This document shows, one piece after another, positions 42,404 through 51,029 of a DNA stretch of 64,000 nucleotides. A program made the translations under genes and the position numbers. The stretch spans positions 6,564-70,563 of the forward strand of contig CBDIBP010000046.1 in NCBI GenBank assembly GCA_965276955.1, given 5' to 3'. Numbering within the stretch: the first letter of the stretch is position 1; every line of letters starts with the position of its first letter. The notes under the pieces were generated by a model. It did not search any database. It had not been told where the DNA came from and saw only the letters and a program-made list of their open reading frames with translations. The DNA is from JABDEZ01 sp965276955. GTDB taxonomy: Bacteria; Bacteroidota; Bacteroidia; Chitinophagales; Chitinophagaceae.

Positions 42404-43567
42404 TTATTTTCCGGTCATATATTTTTTAGCTTCAATACTTAGTGTAGCATGTGGTACTGCACGCAGGCGAGCCTTATCTATCAGCTTGCCTGTTACGCGG
42501 CATATACCATAAGTTTTGTTCTCTATCCGTATCATCGCTTTTTCCAGGTGGTTGATGAACTGTATCTGGCGGCTGGCAAGCTGAGCCAACTGTTCACGCT
42601 CCATAGCGCCACTTCCATCTTCCATGTTCATATAGCGGTTCTCAGTATCTTCAGTACCGGCTTCATCCTTGCGGGTTATCAGGCCTTGCAGATATAGCAA
42701 CTCTTTACGGGCGCTTTCCAGTCTGCTGGTTATCAATTCCCTGAATTCTGTAAGCTCTTCATCACTATAACGATACACTGGACCTTGCTGGTGTACAGGT
42801 TCATCCAATATCGACCTGTTAAAATCAGGCTGATAGTTTATCATGGTGCGGCTATCGTTCCCTGTTTTTGTTTTGGTTTCCAGTCTGCGGTGGGCCACAA
42901 TTATCGTTGGTTTCTTTTCTTCACGCACGGCCCTTGGGGTCACTGTAGGTATTGGCGCAGGTAATGGGCGGCCGGTTACCGAAGTAGTTATCGTTTTCAC
43001 GGTCTTTACTACTTTTTTAGACGCACTTTTGCTTTTCGGTTTTATTTCTGGTGCTGCAGCTACTGGCTTTTTAGCTTCCACTACAGGTGTCTTTGGCGCT
43101 ACTACTGATGGCTTTTTCACTTCAGCCACCGCTTTTGCAGCTACTGGTTTTGCTGCAGGCTTAGCAACTACCGCTTTCGCTGGGGCTGCTTTTTTTGCAG
43201 GCTCTGCCTTTGCGGCAACCACTGCTTTTTTAACTACTTTGGTTGCTTCAGCAGCTTTTTTCACTGGTGCGGCTTTGGTAGGAGGTGTCTTGGTTGTTGT
43301 ATTTTTCACAGTTGATGAATGTTTTTTTATAGCTTTTTTATTAACAGGGACAGGTGCTGCTTTTTTACTTACAGGCGCCTTTACATTTTTGGTGGGTACA
43401 GCGCTCTTTTTTGCGGGGGCTGCTTTTACGCTTCCTTTAGCCGCAGGTTTCCCCTTGGCAGCAGGTATCACTTTTTTTTCACTCTTTGCGGCTACAGCTT
43501 TTTTTGCTGGTGCTGTAGGTTTTGCACTTTTTACTGCCTTGGCAGCCACTTTCTTTTTAGTAGCCAT
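42404..43567 (-). CDS. TraR/DksA-family protein with histone H1-like Lys/Ala tail
   Basis: A 387-residue protein in two parts. Residues about 1-240 are low-complexity Lys/Ala/Pro sequence (AAKAVKSAKPTAPAKKAV type), like histone H1 tails and other bacterial PAKKA tails. Residues about 255-387 are a DksA/TraR domain: a coiled-coil with EELTEFRELITSRLESARKEL and the C-terminal globule GICRVTGKLIDKARLRAVPHATLS. Only one of the four zinc cysteines (in GICRV) remains, so no normal zinc finger. DksA proteins bind RNA polymerase; the tail suggests nucleic-acid binding. It follows ileS by 4 bp. Confidence 0.85.
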   Translation of the reverse strand: MATKKKVAAKAVKSAKPTAPAKKAVAAKSEKKVIPAAKGKPAAKGSVKAAPAKKSAVPTKNVKAPVSKKAAPVPVNKKAIKKHSSTVKNTTTKTPPTKAAPVKKAAEATKVVKKAVVAAKAEPAKKAAPAKAVVAKPAAKPVAAKAVAEVKKPSVVAPKTPVVEAKKPVAAAPEIKPKSKSASKKVVKTVKTITTSVTGRPLPAPIPTVTPRAVREEKKPTIIVAHRRLETKTKTGNDSRTMINYQPDFNRSILDEPVHQQGPVYRYSDEELTEFRELITSRLESARKELLYLQGLITRKDEAGTEDTENRYMNMEDGSGAMEREQLAQLASRQIQFINHLEKAMIRIENKTYGICRVTGKLIDKARLRAVPHATLSIEAKKYMTGK

Positions 43568-43571
43568 AGCT

Positions 43572-46500
43572 TTAAGAGCTTTTAAATATGAACACTTTTA
43601 AGGTTGCTTCATTTATCTCAATTTCAATGCCGTCCTCTATTTTAGGCATTAAATGTATGTTATCAGCTAAAATTTCCGCGCAAATATAATCGTTATAATT
43701 TATTATAGCTGTTTTTAATGGCTCATACTCTTCTATGTTCACTACTATCCGGTCTGTGAGCTCCAGGCCGTTGTCTTTACGTATGCGTTGTATGCGGTTC
43801 ACCAGTTCGCGGGCATTACCTTCATCCTGCAGTTCGGTACTTACGGTCACATCCAGTGCCACGGTCAGTGTGCCGCTGTTAGCCACAGCCCATCCAGGTA
43901 TGTCATCTGCTATTATATCTACATCTTCCACACCTATTTGCACTGGTTCGCCGTCTACAGTAAGCATATATTGCTTTTCCTTTTCTAATATAGCTATGTC
44001 ATGCTGCCCCATCTGTGATATTGCGGCTGCAACAGCCTTCATCCGATGCCCCATACGAGCACCAAGAGATTTAAAGTTGGGCTTTATCTTTTTGCTTATA
44101 AAGCCTTCAGTATCAGTCAGGTATTCTATTTCCTTTACATTTACTTCACTCTTTATTAAGTCTGCTATTTTCTCTATCTGGTCCTGTACATGCTTTTCAG
44201 CTACAGGTATAAGTATCTTTTGCAGCGGCTGCCTTACTTTTACATTTACCTTCTTCCGTATCGAGAGCACCAGCGAGCATACATCCTGCGCCAGTTGCAT
44301 GCGCTCTTCCAGGTCTTTGTCTATGCAGGTGCTATCCGCAACCGGGTAGTCGCACAAGTGTATAGAATCTGCCTTATTCCTCTTCGTAACACTATTCAGG
44401 TTGTTGTGCAACCAATCTGCAAAGAAAGGGGCTATTGGCGCCATCAGCAGACTTAGTGTGTCCAGGCATTCGTACAGTGTCTGGTAAGCACATATTTTAT
44501 CAAATTCATACTCCCCTTTCCAGAACCGGCGACGGCACAAGCGCACGTACCAGTTGCTCAGGTGTTCATCCAAAAAGTATTCCATCGCCCTGCCCGCCTG
44601 GGTTGGCTCATAGTCATTCAGAGAAGCAGTAACATCTGCTACCAGAGATTGCAGGGACGATAATATCCAACGATCTATCTCCGGACGCGCAGATACCGGT
44701 ATATATTTTTCTTTAAAAGTAAAACTGTCTACGTTGGCATACAGTGCAAAGAATTGATATGTATTATACAAAGTACCAAAATACTTGCGCTGCACTTCTT
44801 TTATCCCTTCCACATCAAATCGCAAACTATCCCACGGCGATGCATTAGTTATCAGGTACCAGCGTGTGGCATCTGCACTGTACTTCTCTATGGTGCTGAA
44901 AGGATCTATCACGTTCCCTACCCGCTTACTCATTTTGTTGCCATTCTTATCCAGCACCAGCCCGTTCGATACCACTGTTTTGTAGGCAACGTTATCGAAC
45001 AGCATCACACCCAGTGCATGTAGCGTATAGAACCAACCACGTGTCTGGTCCACACCTTCTGCTATAAAGTCTGCAGGGAAATTTTTATTCAGGTCATTTT
45101 TATGCTCGAACGGATAATGCAGCTGTGCATATGGCATTGCTCCTGAGTCAAACCATACATCCACCAGATCAGGTTCTCGGTGCATGGCCTTTCCATGTGC
45201 CGATGCCAGCACTATATTATCAACATAAGGCTTATGCAGGTCCAGGTTTTCTCTGGTTATTTCCTGGTTTATGTTCAGCACTTTATTAGCATGTTCGGCC
45301 TCTTTTATTAGCTCATCTATGCTTCCTATGCACTTGGTCTCAGTACCATCTTCACTTACCCATACCGGCAGCGGAGTGCCCCAGTATCGGCTGCGGCTTA
45401 GGTTCCAGTCCACCATGTTCTCCAGCCAGTTGCCAAAACGGCCTTCACCGGTGGCTTTGGGCTTCCAGTTTATGGTCTTGTTCAGTTCTATCATCCTGTC
45501 CTTAACTGCCGTGGTCCTTATGAACCATGCATCAAGCGGATAATATATTATAGGCTTATCAGTACGCCAGCAATGCGGATAAGTATGTTCATACTTCTCT
45601 ACCTTAAAGGCGCGGCCTTCTATTTTCAGTTTTACAGCTATATCAACATCTACGTCTTTATACTCTGCATCATCTTTATAGTTCTTTACATAACGGCCGC
45701 TGAATTCGCCCAGGTAGTCTATGAACTTACCTTGCTTATCCACCATCGTTAGTATACCTATGTTATTCTTGCGGCCTACTTTGTAGTCATCTGCACCAAA
45801 AGCTGGTGCCGTATGTACTATACCGGTACCGTCTTCTGTTGTTACAAAATCACCGGTTATTACGCGCCATGGGTCGCCACCTGCTACTTCACGGGTATTA
45901 CCTTCAAAAGGTAATAGTTGTTTGTAGCGCAGCCCTTCCAGTTCTTTCCCGCTGTAGCTTGCCAGTATTTTCCAGGGGTGCACTTTGCTTTCGGCGGTGT
46001 ATATATTAAAGTCACCTTCCTCAGCTTCTGCTTTAAAGTATTTGTGCACTAAGGCCTTAGCCAATATCACATTGGTAGGCTGGTGTGTATACGGGTTGTA
46101 GGTCTGTACCAGTACATAATCTATATTAGGCCCTACGGTCAGTCCCAGGTTCGATGGCAATGTCCATGGTGTGGTTGTCCACGCCATAAAGAAAACTTCC
46201 TTACCCTTTCCTTCATAAGGGGTACCCCACCATGCTTTTGCTGCGGTATCTATTATACTTACTGCCAGCGGGTTGGTGCCACCGTCCCGGTCCAGGTTGG
46301 TCGTCAACTCGAACATGGCGACCACTGTGGTATCCTTTACATCTTTGTAAGTACCCGGTTGGTTCAGCTCATGGCTGCTCAATCCAGTACCTGCAGCAGG
46401 GCTGTATGGTTGTATACTTACACTTTTGTATAAAAAGTCCTTCTCGTGCAGTTGCTTCAGCGCCCACCAAAGTGTTTCTATGTAGTTGTTATCAAAGGTC

Positions 46501-46952
46501 ACATAGGGCGATTTCATATCCACCCAGTAACCCATTTTTTCGGTTATCTCTTCCCACTTGTCCTTGTACCGCATCACCACTTCGCGGCACTTCTTGTTAT
46601 AGTCTTCTACACTTATTTTCTTACCTATATCCTCCTTGGTTATTCCCAGTTCCTTTTCCACGCCCAGCTCTATAGGCAAGCCATGGGTATCCCAGCCGGC
46701 TTTGCGCTTCACTTGGTAGCCTTGCATCGTCTTATAACGGCACACAAGATCTTTAAGGGTGCGGGATATTACGTGGTGTATGCCGGGCATACCATTTGCG
46801 CTGGGCGGCCCTTCGTAAAACACGAATGGCACCGCGCCTTCACGCTGTGTAACACTTTTTTCGAAAGTTCCTTTTGCCTTCCACCTTGCAAGCAGTTCCT
46901 GCTCTATGGTGGGCATATGTAATCCTTTGTATTCTAAATACTTATCTGACAT
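43572..46952 (-). CDS. ileS: Isoleucyl-tRNA synthetase, IleRS2 type with GXHH motif
   Basis: A 1126-residue class I synthetase that charges tRNA-Ile. It is of the eukaryote-like type 2: GWDTHGLPIELGVEKEL and the C-terminal region without a zinc-ribbon fit that group. The class I signature, normally HXGH, reads G57-I-H-H60 (NGMPGIHHVI), so the first His and the Gly are swapped. KMSKR (673-677) is normal. The CP1 editing domain has TTPWTLPSN, with a Trp-Thr-Leu-Pro block. The gene precedes the DksA-like gene as one operon. Altered GXHH motifs in IleRS2 are reported to give very high mupirocin resistance while keeping activity; that this enzyme behaves so is inference. Confidence 0.95.
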   Translation of the reverse strand: MSDKYLEYKGLHMPTIEQELLARWKAKGTFEKSVTQREGAVPFVFYEGPPSANGMPGIHHVISRTLKDLVCRYKTMQGYQVKRKAGWDTHGLPIELGVEKELGITKEDIGKKISVEDYNKKCREVVMRYKDKWEEITEKMGYWVDMKSPYVTFDNNYIETLWWALKQLHEKDFLYKSVSIQPYSPAAGTGLSSHELNQPGTYKDVKDTTVVAMFELTTNLDRDGGTNPLAVSIIDTAAKAWWGTPYEGKGKEVFFMAWTTTPWTLPSNLGLTVGPNIDYVLVQTYNPYTHQPTNVILAKALVHKYFKAEAEEGDFNIYTAESKVHPWKILASYSGKELEGLRYKQLLPFEGNTREVAGGDPWRVITGDFVTTEDGTGIVHTAPAFGADDYKVGRKNNIGILTMVDKQGKFIDYLGEFSGRYVKNYKDDAEYKDVDVDIAVKLKIEGRAFKVEKYEHTYPHCWRTDKPIIYYPLDAWFIRTTAVKDRMIELNKTINWKPKATGEGRFGNWLENMVDWNLSRSRYWGTPLPVWVSEDGTETKCIGSIDELIKEAEHANKVLNINQEITRENLDLHKPYVDNIVLASAHGKAMHREPDLVDVWFDSGAMPYAQLHYPFEHKNDLNKNFPADFIAEGVDQTRGWFYTLHALGVMLFDNVAYKTVVSNGLVLDKNGNKMSKRVGNVIDPFSTIEKYSADATRWYLITNASPWDSLRFDVEGIKEVQRKYFGTLYNTYQFFALYANVDSFTFKEKYIPVSARPEIDRWILSSLQSLVADVTASLNDYEPTQAGRAMEYFLDEHLSNWYVRLCRRRFWKGEYEFDKICAYQTLYECLDTLSLLMAPIAPFFADWLHNNLNSVTKRNKADSIHLCDYPVADSTCIDKDLEERMQLAQDVCSLVLSIRKKVNVKVRQPLQKILIPVAEKHVQDQIEKIADLIKSEVNVKEIEYLTDTEGFISKKIKPNFKSLGARMGHRMKAVAAAISQMGQHDIAILEKEKQYMLTVDGEPVQIGVEDVDIIADDIPGWAVANSGTLTVALDVTVSTELQDEGNARELVNRIQRIRKDNGLELTDRIVVNIEEYEPLKTAIINYNDYICAEILADNIHLMPKIEDGIEIEINEATLKVFIFKSS

Positions 46953-47103
46953 AGACTATGTCCAATCTAAAAATAAGGCGCAAAGTTATATAAATAAATT
47001 GATATAATGCGAGTGATGTTTTAATAATGTGTATATAAGTGTGTAAAAGGTATTAGCCGCAACAAAGGCATAATTTTTAAACACTCATTATAAAATATAT
47101 CAG

Positions 47104-47322
47104 ATGAGTCAGGCATTTGTGAAAGAAAGCGAAGAGCAATGGTTACACGATGTACCCGCAACTATGAACGCACTCATTGTTTACCTTACGAGGGAGAACA
47201 ACGGGATACGTGTATATGAAAAAAGCAGTCATGCGAACGCTGCAGGTAACTTGATACATAATATGAGTAACGGACTCAGTTACTATTTAGATAAAGATAG
47301 TAAGTGGGAGATCGATCTATAA
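47104..47322 (+). CDS. Small hypothetical protein (72 aa)
   Basis: A soluble 72-residue protein beginning MSQAFVKESEEQWLHDVPATMNALIVYLTRENNG and ending in a short strand (SKWEIDL). No signal peptide or membrane span. It has its own leader and a strong terminator right after the stop, which supports a real gene. The composition suggests an alpha/beta fold. No family recognised. Confidence 0.6.
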   Translation: MSQAFVKESEEQWLHDVPATMNALIVYLTRENNGIRVYEKSSHANAAGNLIHNMSNGLSYYLDKDSKWEIDL

Positions 47323-47354
47323 AAAATGCCGGCTCTTTTGGAACCGGCATTTTT
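47322..47354 (+). terminator. Rho-independent terminator
   Basis: An 11-bp stem AAAAATGCCGG / CCGGCATTTTT with an 11-nt loop and T tract, overlapping the stop of the 47104 gene; it also serves as a terminator for the convergent HPF gene. Confidence 0.85.
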
Positions 47355-47373
47355 ATCATATTAATATCAGAAG

Positions 47374-47694
47374 TTATTGGGCTATACCTTCATGCCTTTT
47401 CGATATTTCTTTGTCTTTATTTTTATTGATGATGGCTTCAAGAGCTATCACGGCTTCCGCTATTGCCTGTTCAAAAGTTTCACAGTGTTTTTTTACAAAT
47501 GGTGCAGTGCCGCGCATATCTGCCTTTATCTCACAGTAGCAATTATTCACTTCACTTTCGGGGCCTTTAGTTAAGATAACATCTGTTTGTGTAATGCCAT
47601 GTGCATGATGATCAACTTTGGCCAATTTCTCGCGTATAAGACCTTCAAGTGCAGCGCTGCCTTTAAAGCCTAAGGTTTGAATGATAATATTCAT
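47374..47694 (-). CDS. hpf: Ribosome hibernation-promoting factor HPF/RaiA family
   Basis: A 106-residue protein of the HPF/RaiA family: MNIIIQTLGFKGSAALEGLIREKLAKV is the first strand and helix, then TDVILTKGPESEVNNCYCEIKADMRG and the helix ETFEQAIAEAVIALEAII. It would bind near the decoding site of idle ribosomes. It lacks the C-terminal dimerisation domain of long HPF (short form). Single gene with a convergent neighbour. Confidence 0.85.
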   Translation of the reverse strand: MNIIIQTLGFKGSAALEGLIREKLAKVDHHAHGITQTDVILTKGPESEVNNCYCEIKADMRGTAPFVKKHCETFEQAIAEAVIALEAIINKNKDKEISKRHEGIAQ

Positions 47695-47888
47695 AATTGG
47701 TATAAGGCTTTTTTCGTGCCTTCAATAGCAACTACACGATCATCATACCATTAGCTAAAAAATGAATATTGAATTAGGTAGTTGCTACCAAGCAACGAGT
47801 ACCGAATAAGTAATTTTGAATATGCCTTTATATATAGCGTGGTAGCGCCGTAGCAATTATGTGTCTCAAGCTTATTGTCTGAATTATA

Positions 47889-48911
47889 CTATACAGCTTG
47901 GGCAAGGCTCATTTCTCCATTGCCCGTATAGTGCTGCGACACCTCTGCCAGTATATCTTCCAGTTCATTCAGGTTTTCTGTACTTACCAGCCTGTTCCTA
48001 TATTCTTTTACGTGGCTTAATCCTTTCAGGTAGCTGGCGTAGTGCCTGCGCATTTCCAGTATACCCACTTTTTGTCCTTTCCACTTCACCGATCCGTACA
48101 GGTGTTTCCGGCAGGCATCCAGCCGTTCGGCGATGGTCGGCGGGTCCAGCACCCCGCCCGTATTCAGGTAGTGCTTTATCTCGCGAAATATCCAAGGGTA
48201 GCCTATCGCCGCACGCCCTATCATTATACCGTCCACTCCATACCTGTTCTTATATTCCAGGGCTTTTTCTGGTGTATCTATATCTCCGTTACCAAATATG
48301 GGTATCTGTATACGTGGGTTTTCTTTCACTTTTGCTATCAGCCTCCAGTCCGCATCGCCTTTATACATTTGTACTCTGGTGCGGCCGTGTATACTTAGGG
48401 CCTGTATGCCACAATCCTGCAGGCGTTCGGCTACTTCTTCTATATTTAGGCTATTGTTATCCCAGCCAAGGCGTGTTTTCACCGTTACAGGCAGGCTTGT
48501 AGAGCGTATCACCGATTTAGTAAGGCGCACCATCAGGTCTATATCTTTTAGTACCCCGGCCCCTGCACCCTTACACACTACTTTTTTTACCGGGCAGCCA
48601 AAGTTTATATCCAGCAGCTCAGGTGTGGTAGTGTCCACTATTTTAGCAGCAAGCCCCATTGCCTCTTCATCGCCCCCAAATATCTGTATGCCTACAGGGC
48701 GTTCATTGTCAAAAATGTCCAGTTTCTGCCTGCTTTTCATGGCATCGCGTATCAGCCCTTCAGACGATATGAACTCCGTATACATCAGGTCTGCCCCATG
48801 CTCCTTGCACACCGCACGAAAAGGCGGATCGCTCACATCTTCCATTGGTGCCAGCAGCAAAGGGAACTCCCCTATCTCAATATTTCCTATTTTAACCATC
48901 AGAGCCGGCAA
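47889..48911 (-). CDS. dusB: tRNA-dihydrouridine synthase DusB
   Basis: A 340-residue flavin enzyme that reduces uridine in tRNA D-loops. APMEDVSDPPFR (about 21-32) opens the TIM barrel, DINFGCPVKKVV (101-112) holds Cys106 of the N-x-G-C-P signature, KTRLGWDNN, SIHGRTRVQMYKGDADW and GNGDIDTPEKAL are conserved FMN-site blocks, and DGIMIGRAAIGYPWIF fits the C-terminal part. Length fits DusB. No neighbour in the same direction; the usual fis partner of proteobacteria is absent, as expected here. Confidence 0.92.
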   Translation of the reverse strand: MPALMVKIGNIEIGEFPLLLAPMEDVSDPPFRAVCKEHGADLMYTEFISSEGLIRDAMKSRQKLDIFDNERPVGIQIFGGDEEAMGLAAKIVDTTTPELLDINFGCPVKKVVCKGAGAGVLKDIDLMVRLTKSVIRSTSLPVTVKTRLGWDNNSLNIEEVAERLQDCGIQALSIHGRTRVQMYKGDADWRLIAKVKENPRIQIPIFGNGDIDTPEKALEYKNRYGVDGIMIGRAAIGYPWIFREIKHYLNTGGVLDPPTIAERLDACRKHLYGSVKWKGQKVGILEMRRHYASYLKGLSHVKEYRNRLVSTENLNELEDILAEVSQHYTGNGEMSLAQAV

Positions 48912-48992
48912 AGGTACTAAAACCTTTTACTACTCTCGTTGCACTACATAATTTTACAACTACATGAGGATAAGTGCTACAAGCCGAAACAA

Positions 48993-49024
48993 AAATGCCC
49001 TGCACTTATTGGTACAGGGCATTT
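48993..49024. terminator. Terminator of the PpiC operon
   Basis: A 10-bp perfect stem AAATGCCCTG / CAGGGCATTT with a 12-nt loop, 17 bp past the stop at 49041, between two minus-strand transcripts. Confidence 0.8.
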
Positions 49025-49040
49025 AAAATTATGGTAATGT

Positions 49041-50999
49041 TTACTTTACAAGACTTTTAAATACAGGCTCATTCACTGTTACAGGGTATTTCTGTCGCAG
49101 TTCGTCGTTCCATGTTTTCTCCAGGTAGTCCTGGTACTCTGCTACCACATAACCACGGGCTTCATCCAGCGATTTTTGTGTGCGGTCTTTGTATAGTTCT
49201 TCCACTTTCACTACAGTATAGGTGCCATCAGCATTTTTTATAGGTGTCTTCGTTACCTTTTCCTTCACCACATCAGCTTCCGCAACATCCTTAAAGTGAG
49301 TGAACTCAAAGTGTCCGCGTTGCACGGTCACACCATCAGGGTTTGCATCATTGTTTATCTTCTTTATCACATCTTCATCGGTACTGCCTTTTTTGTTCAT
49401 CAGCTTTATACCTTCCTTAGCCAGTGCTTCGTTCTTGAAGCGGTAAACTGCACCTTTAAAACCAGGCTCCCACATATACTTGTTTTTGTGCGTAGCATAG
49501 AATTGGGTAAGGCCGGTCGAATCTTTCGATGCTTTGCCCCATACGTTGCGGTCCATCAATTCAAAAAGCATGATGCCATCCTTGTATTCTTCCATCAGGT
49601 TCTTAAAGTCAGGATTTTCTTCTATCAGCTTGTGCTCTTCAAAGTCGTTCACCACATTGGCTACATACATGCGGTATAGGTCGCCGGATACTGCTTGTTT
49701 TGGTCCCATCAGCCTGCCATGGGTTATGCCTTCTGCGGCTTTCGCAAAGTCGCTTTGCAGGTAGTCTACACCACCCAGTGTAAAGACCGGTTTGCGCATA
49801 TTGCTGAAATCACTTGCTCTGAATACATGTGCTTGCTTGCCGGTATCAGGGATGGCTTCCATACGTTTGATCACCTCTTTCAGGTTCTCCGGATATTGTT
49901 TGAAGCCATTCTTCTCTTTTATTTTTTCAAAGAAGATATCTCTTGCAGTTTGTGCGCGAGAGTCATTGTCTACTTTATGTTTCAGTTGCGCCTGTACACT
50001 GTCAAATGGTTTCACCGGGAAACGCTCCAGCAATTTGAAGATGTGGAAACCATATTCTGTTTGTACCGGTGCAGAGACATCACCTGGGTTTTTCAGTGCA
50101 AATGCAGCCTGCTCAAAAGCGGGTACATAACGGCCTACGCCAAATGGTGCCATTTTACCACCATCATTTACAGTGAACTTATCGTCAGAGTACGTTTTTA
50201 CCAGCTCTTCAAAAGGTACACCTTGTTTCAGCAACATAGCCACGCTGTCTATACGTTTTCTACCCGCTTCAATGCCTTCAGCGCCTTTCGATTTAGGTAC
50301 AGCTACCATTATCTGGGCTATCCTTATCTGGCCGCTGGCAGGGCGCCTGTCCAGCACCTTTACTATATGGTATCCAAATTGTGTCTTAAAAGGGGCAGAA
50401 ACCTTACCCACAGCAGTATTGTATGCTGCGTTCTCAAAAGGATATACTGTAGATAACGCAGTTATATAGCCAATGTCGCCATTATTATCTTTCGATCCTT
50501 TATCCTCCGAGAATTGCTTGGCCAGTTCTCCAAAATCCGCCTTCTTCTTAAGCGTTGCTTTATATATGCTATCTATTTTCTGGTATGGTGCTACTGTGTC
50601 AGCGCCTACCGGGCACATAATGAGTATGTGGGCTACATGTACTTCCTCTTTTGATCTGTCATATGCTTCGCGTACCAGTTTGTTCGATACTTGTTCATCT
50701 GTCAGGTAGGTTTTAGCAAGCTGTTTGCGGTAGTTATCCAGTTCGTGCTGTATGTTCGGTAAGGTGTCCAGTTTTTGCAGTTCAGCTTCCTTTACCTTCA
50801 TACGGAACAGCGAGTACAGATTCAAATAATCGCGCAGGGCTGTTTCAGAGTAGTCCGGCTTTTTGTTGATGCTGTTCTTTTCATAAACTCTTACAAAATC
50901 CTGTTTACTTACCGGGTTAGTACCGTATGTAAATAAAGTTTGTGCAAAACCCGAAGACAAAAAGAATATGGAAGTACAGGTTAAAAACAATTTTCGCAT
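49041..50999 (-). CDS. Periplasmic peptidyl-prolyl isomerase with two PpiC domains
   Basis: A 652-residue exported chaperone. Signal peptide MRKLFLTCTSIFFLSSGFAQ; two parvulin-like domains at about 120-220 (VAHILIMCP to FGYHIVKVLD) and about 228-330 (RIAQIMVAVP to YGFHIFKLL). A long C-terminal region of about 300 residues has another PpiC-like end (EFTHFKDVAEADVV). It is similar in plan to SurA and to PrsA-like isomerases of Bacteroidota. Likely helps outer-membrane protein folding. It is the second gene after the thioredoxin-like protein (30-bp gap). Confidence 0.88.
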   Translation of the reverse strand: MRKLFLTCTSIFFLSSGFAQTLFTYGTNPVSKQDFVRVYEKNSINKKPDYSETALRDYLNLYSLFRMKVKEAELQKLDTLPNIQHELDNYRKQLAKTYLTDEQVSNKLVREAYDRSKEEVHVAHILIMCPVGADTVAPYQKIDSIYKATLKKKADFGELAKQFSEDKGSKDNNGDIGYITALSTVYPFENAAYNTAVGKVSAPFKTQFGYHIVKVLDRRPASGQIRIAQIMVAVPKSKGAEGIEAGRKRIDSVAMLLKQGVPFEELVKTYSDDKFTVNDGGKMAPFGVGRYVPAFEQAAFALKNPGDVSAPVQTEYGFHIFKLLERFPVKPFDSVQAQLKHKVDNDSRAQTARDIFFEKIKEKNGFKQYPENLKEVIKRMEAIPDTGKQAHVFRASDFSNMRKPVFTLGGVDYLQSDFAKAAEGITHGRLMGPKQAVSGDLYRMYVANVVNDFEEHKLIEENPDFKNLMEEYKDGIMLFELMDRNVWGKASKDSTGLTQFYATHKNKYMWEPGFKGAVYRFKNEALAKEGIKLMNKKGSTDEDVIKKINNDANPDGVTVQRGHFEFTHFKDVAEADVVKEKVTKTPIKNADGTYTVVKVEELYKDRTQKSLDEARGYVVAEYQDYLEKTWNDELRQKYPVTVNEPVFKSLVK

Positions 51000-51029
51000 T
51001 GTGTGTGTTTTTTATTTGTATGTGGTGTT

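Noticed and set aside
42843..43601. Plus-strand frame of 252 codons that looks like a membrane protein
   Set aside because: It is the antisense of the Lys/Ala-rich tail; AAG/GCT codons read backwards give Phe/Ala/Leu-rich sequence.
47861..48502. Plus-strand frame of 213 codons
   Set aside because: It lies antisense to dusB, which is certain from its motifs.
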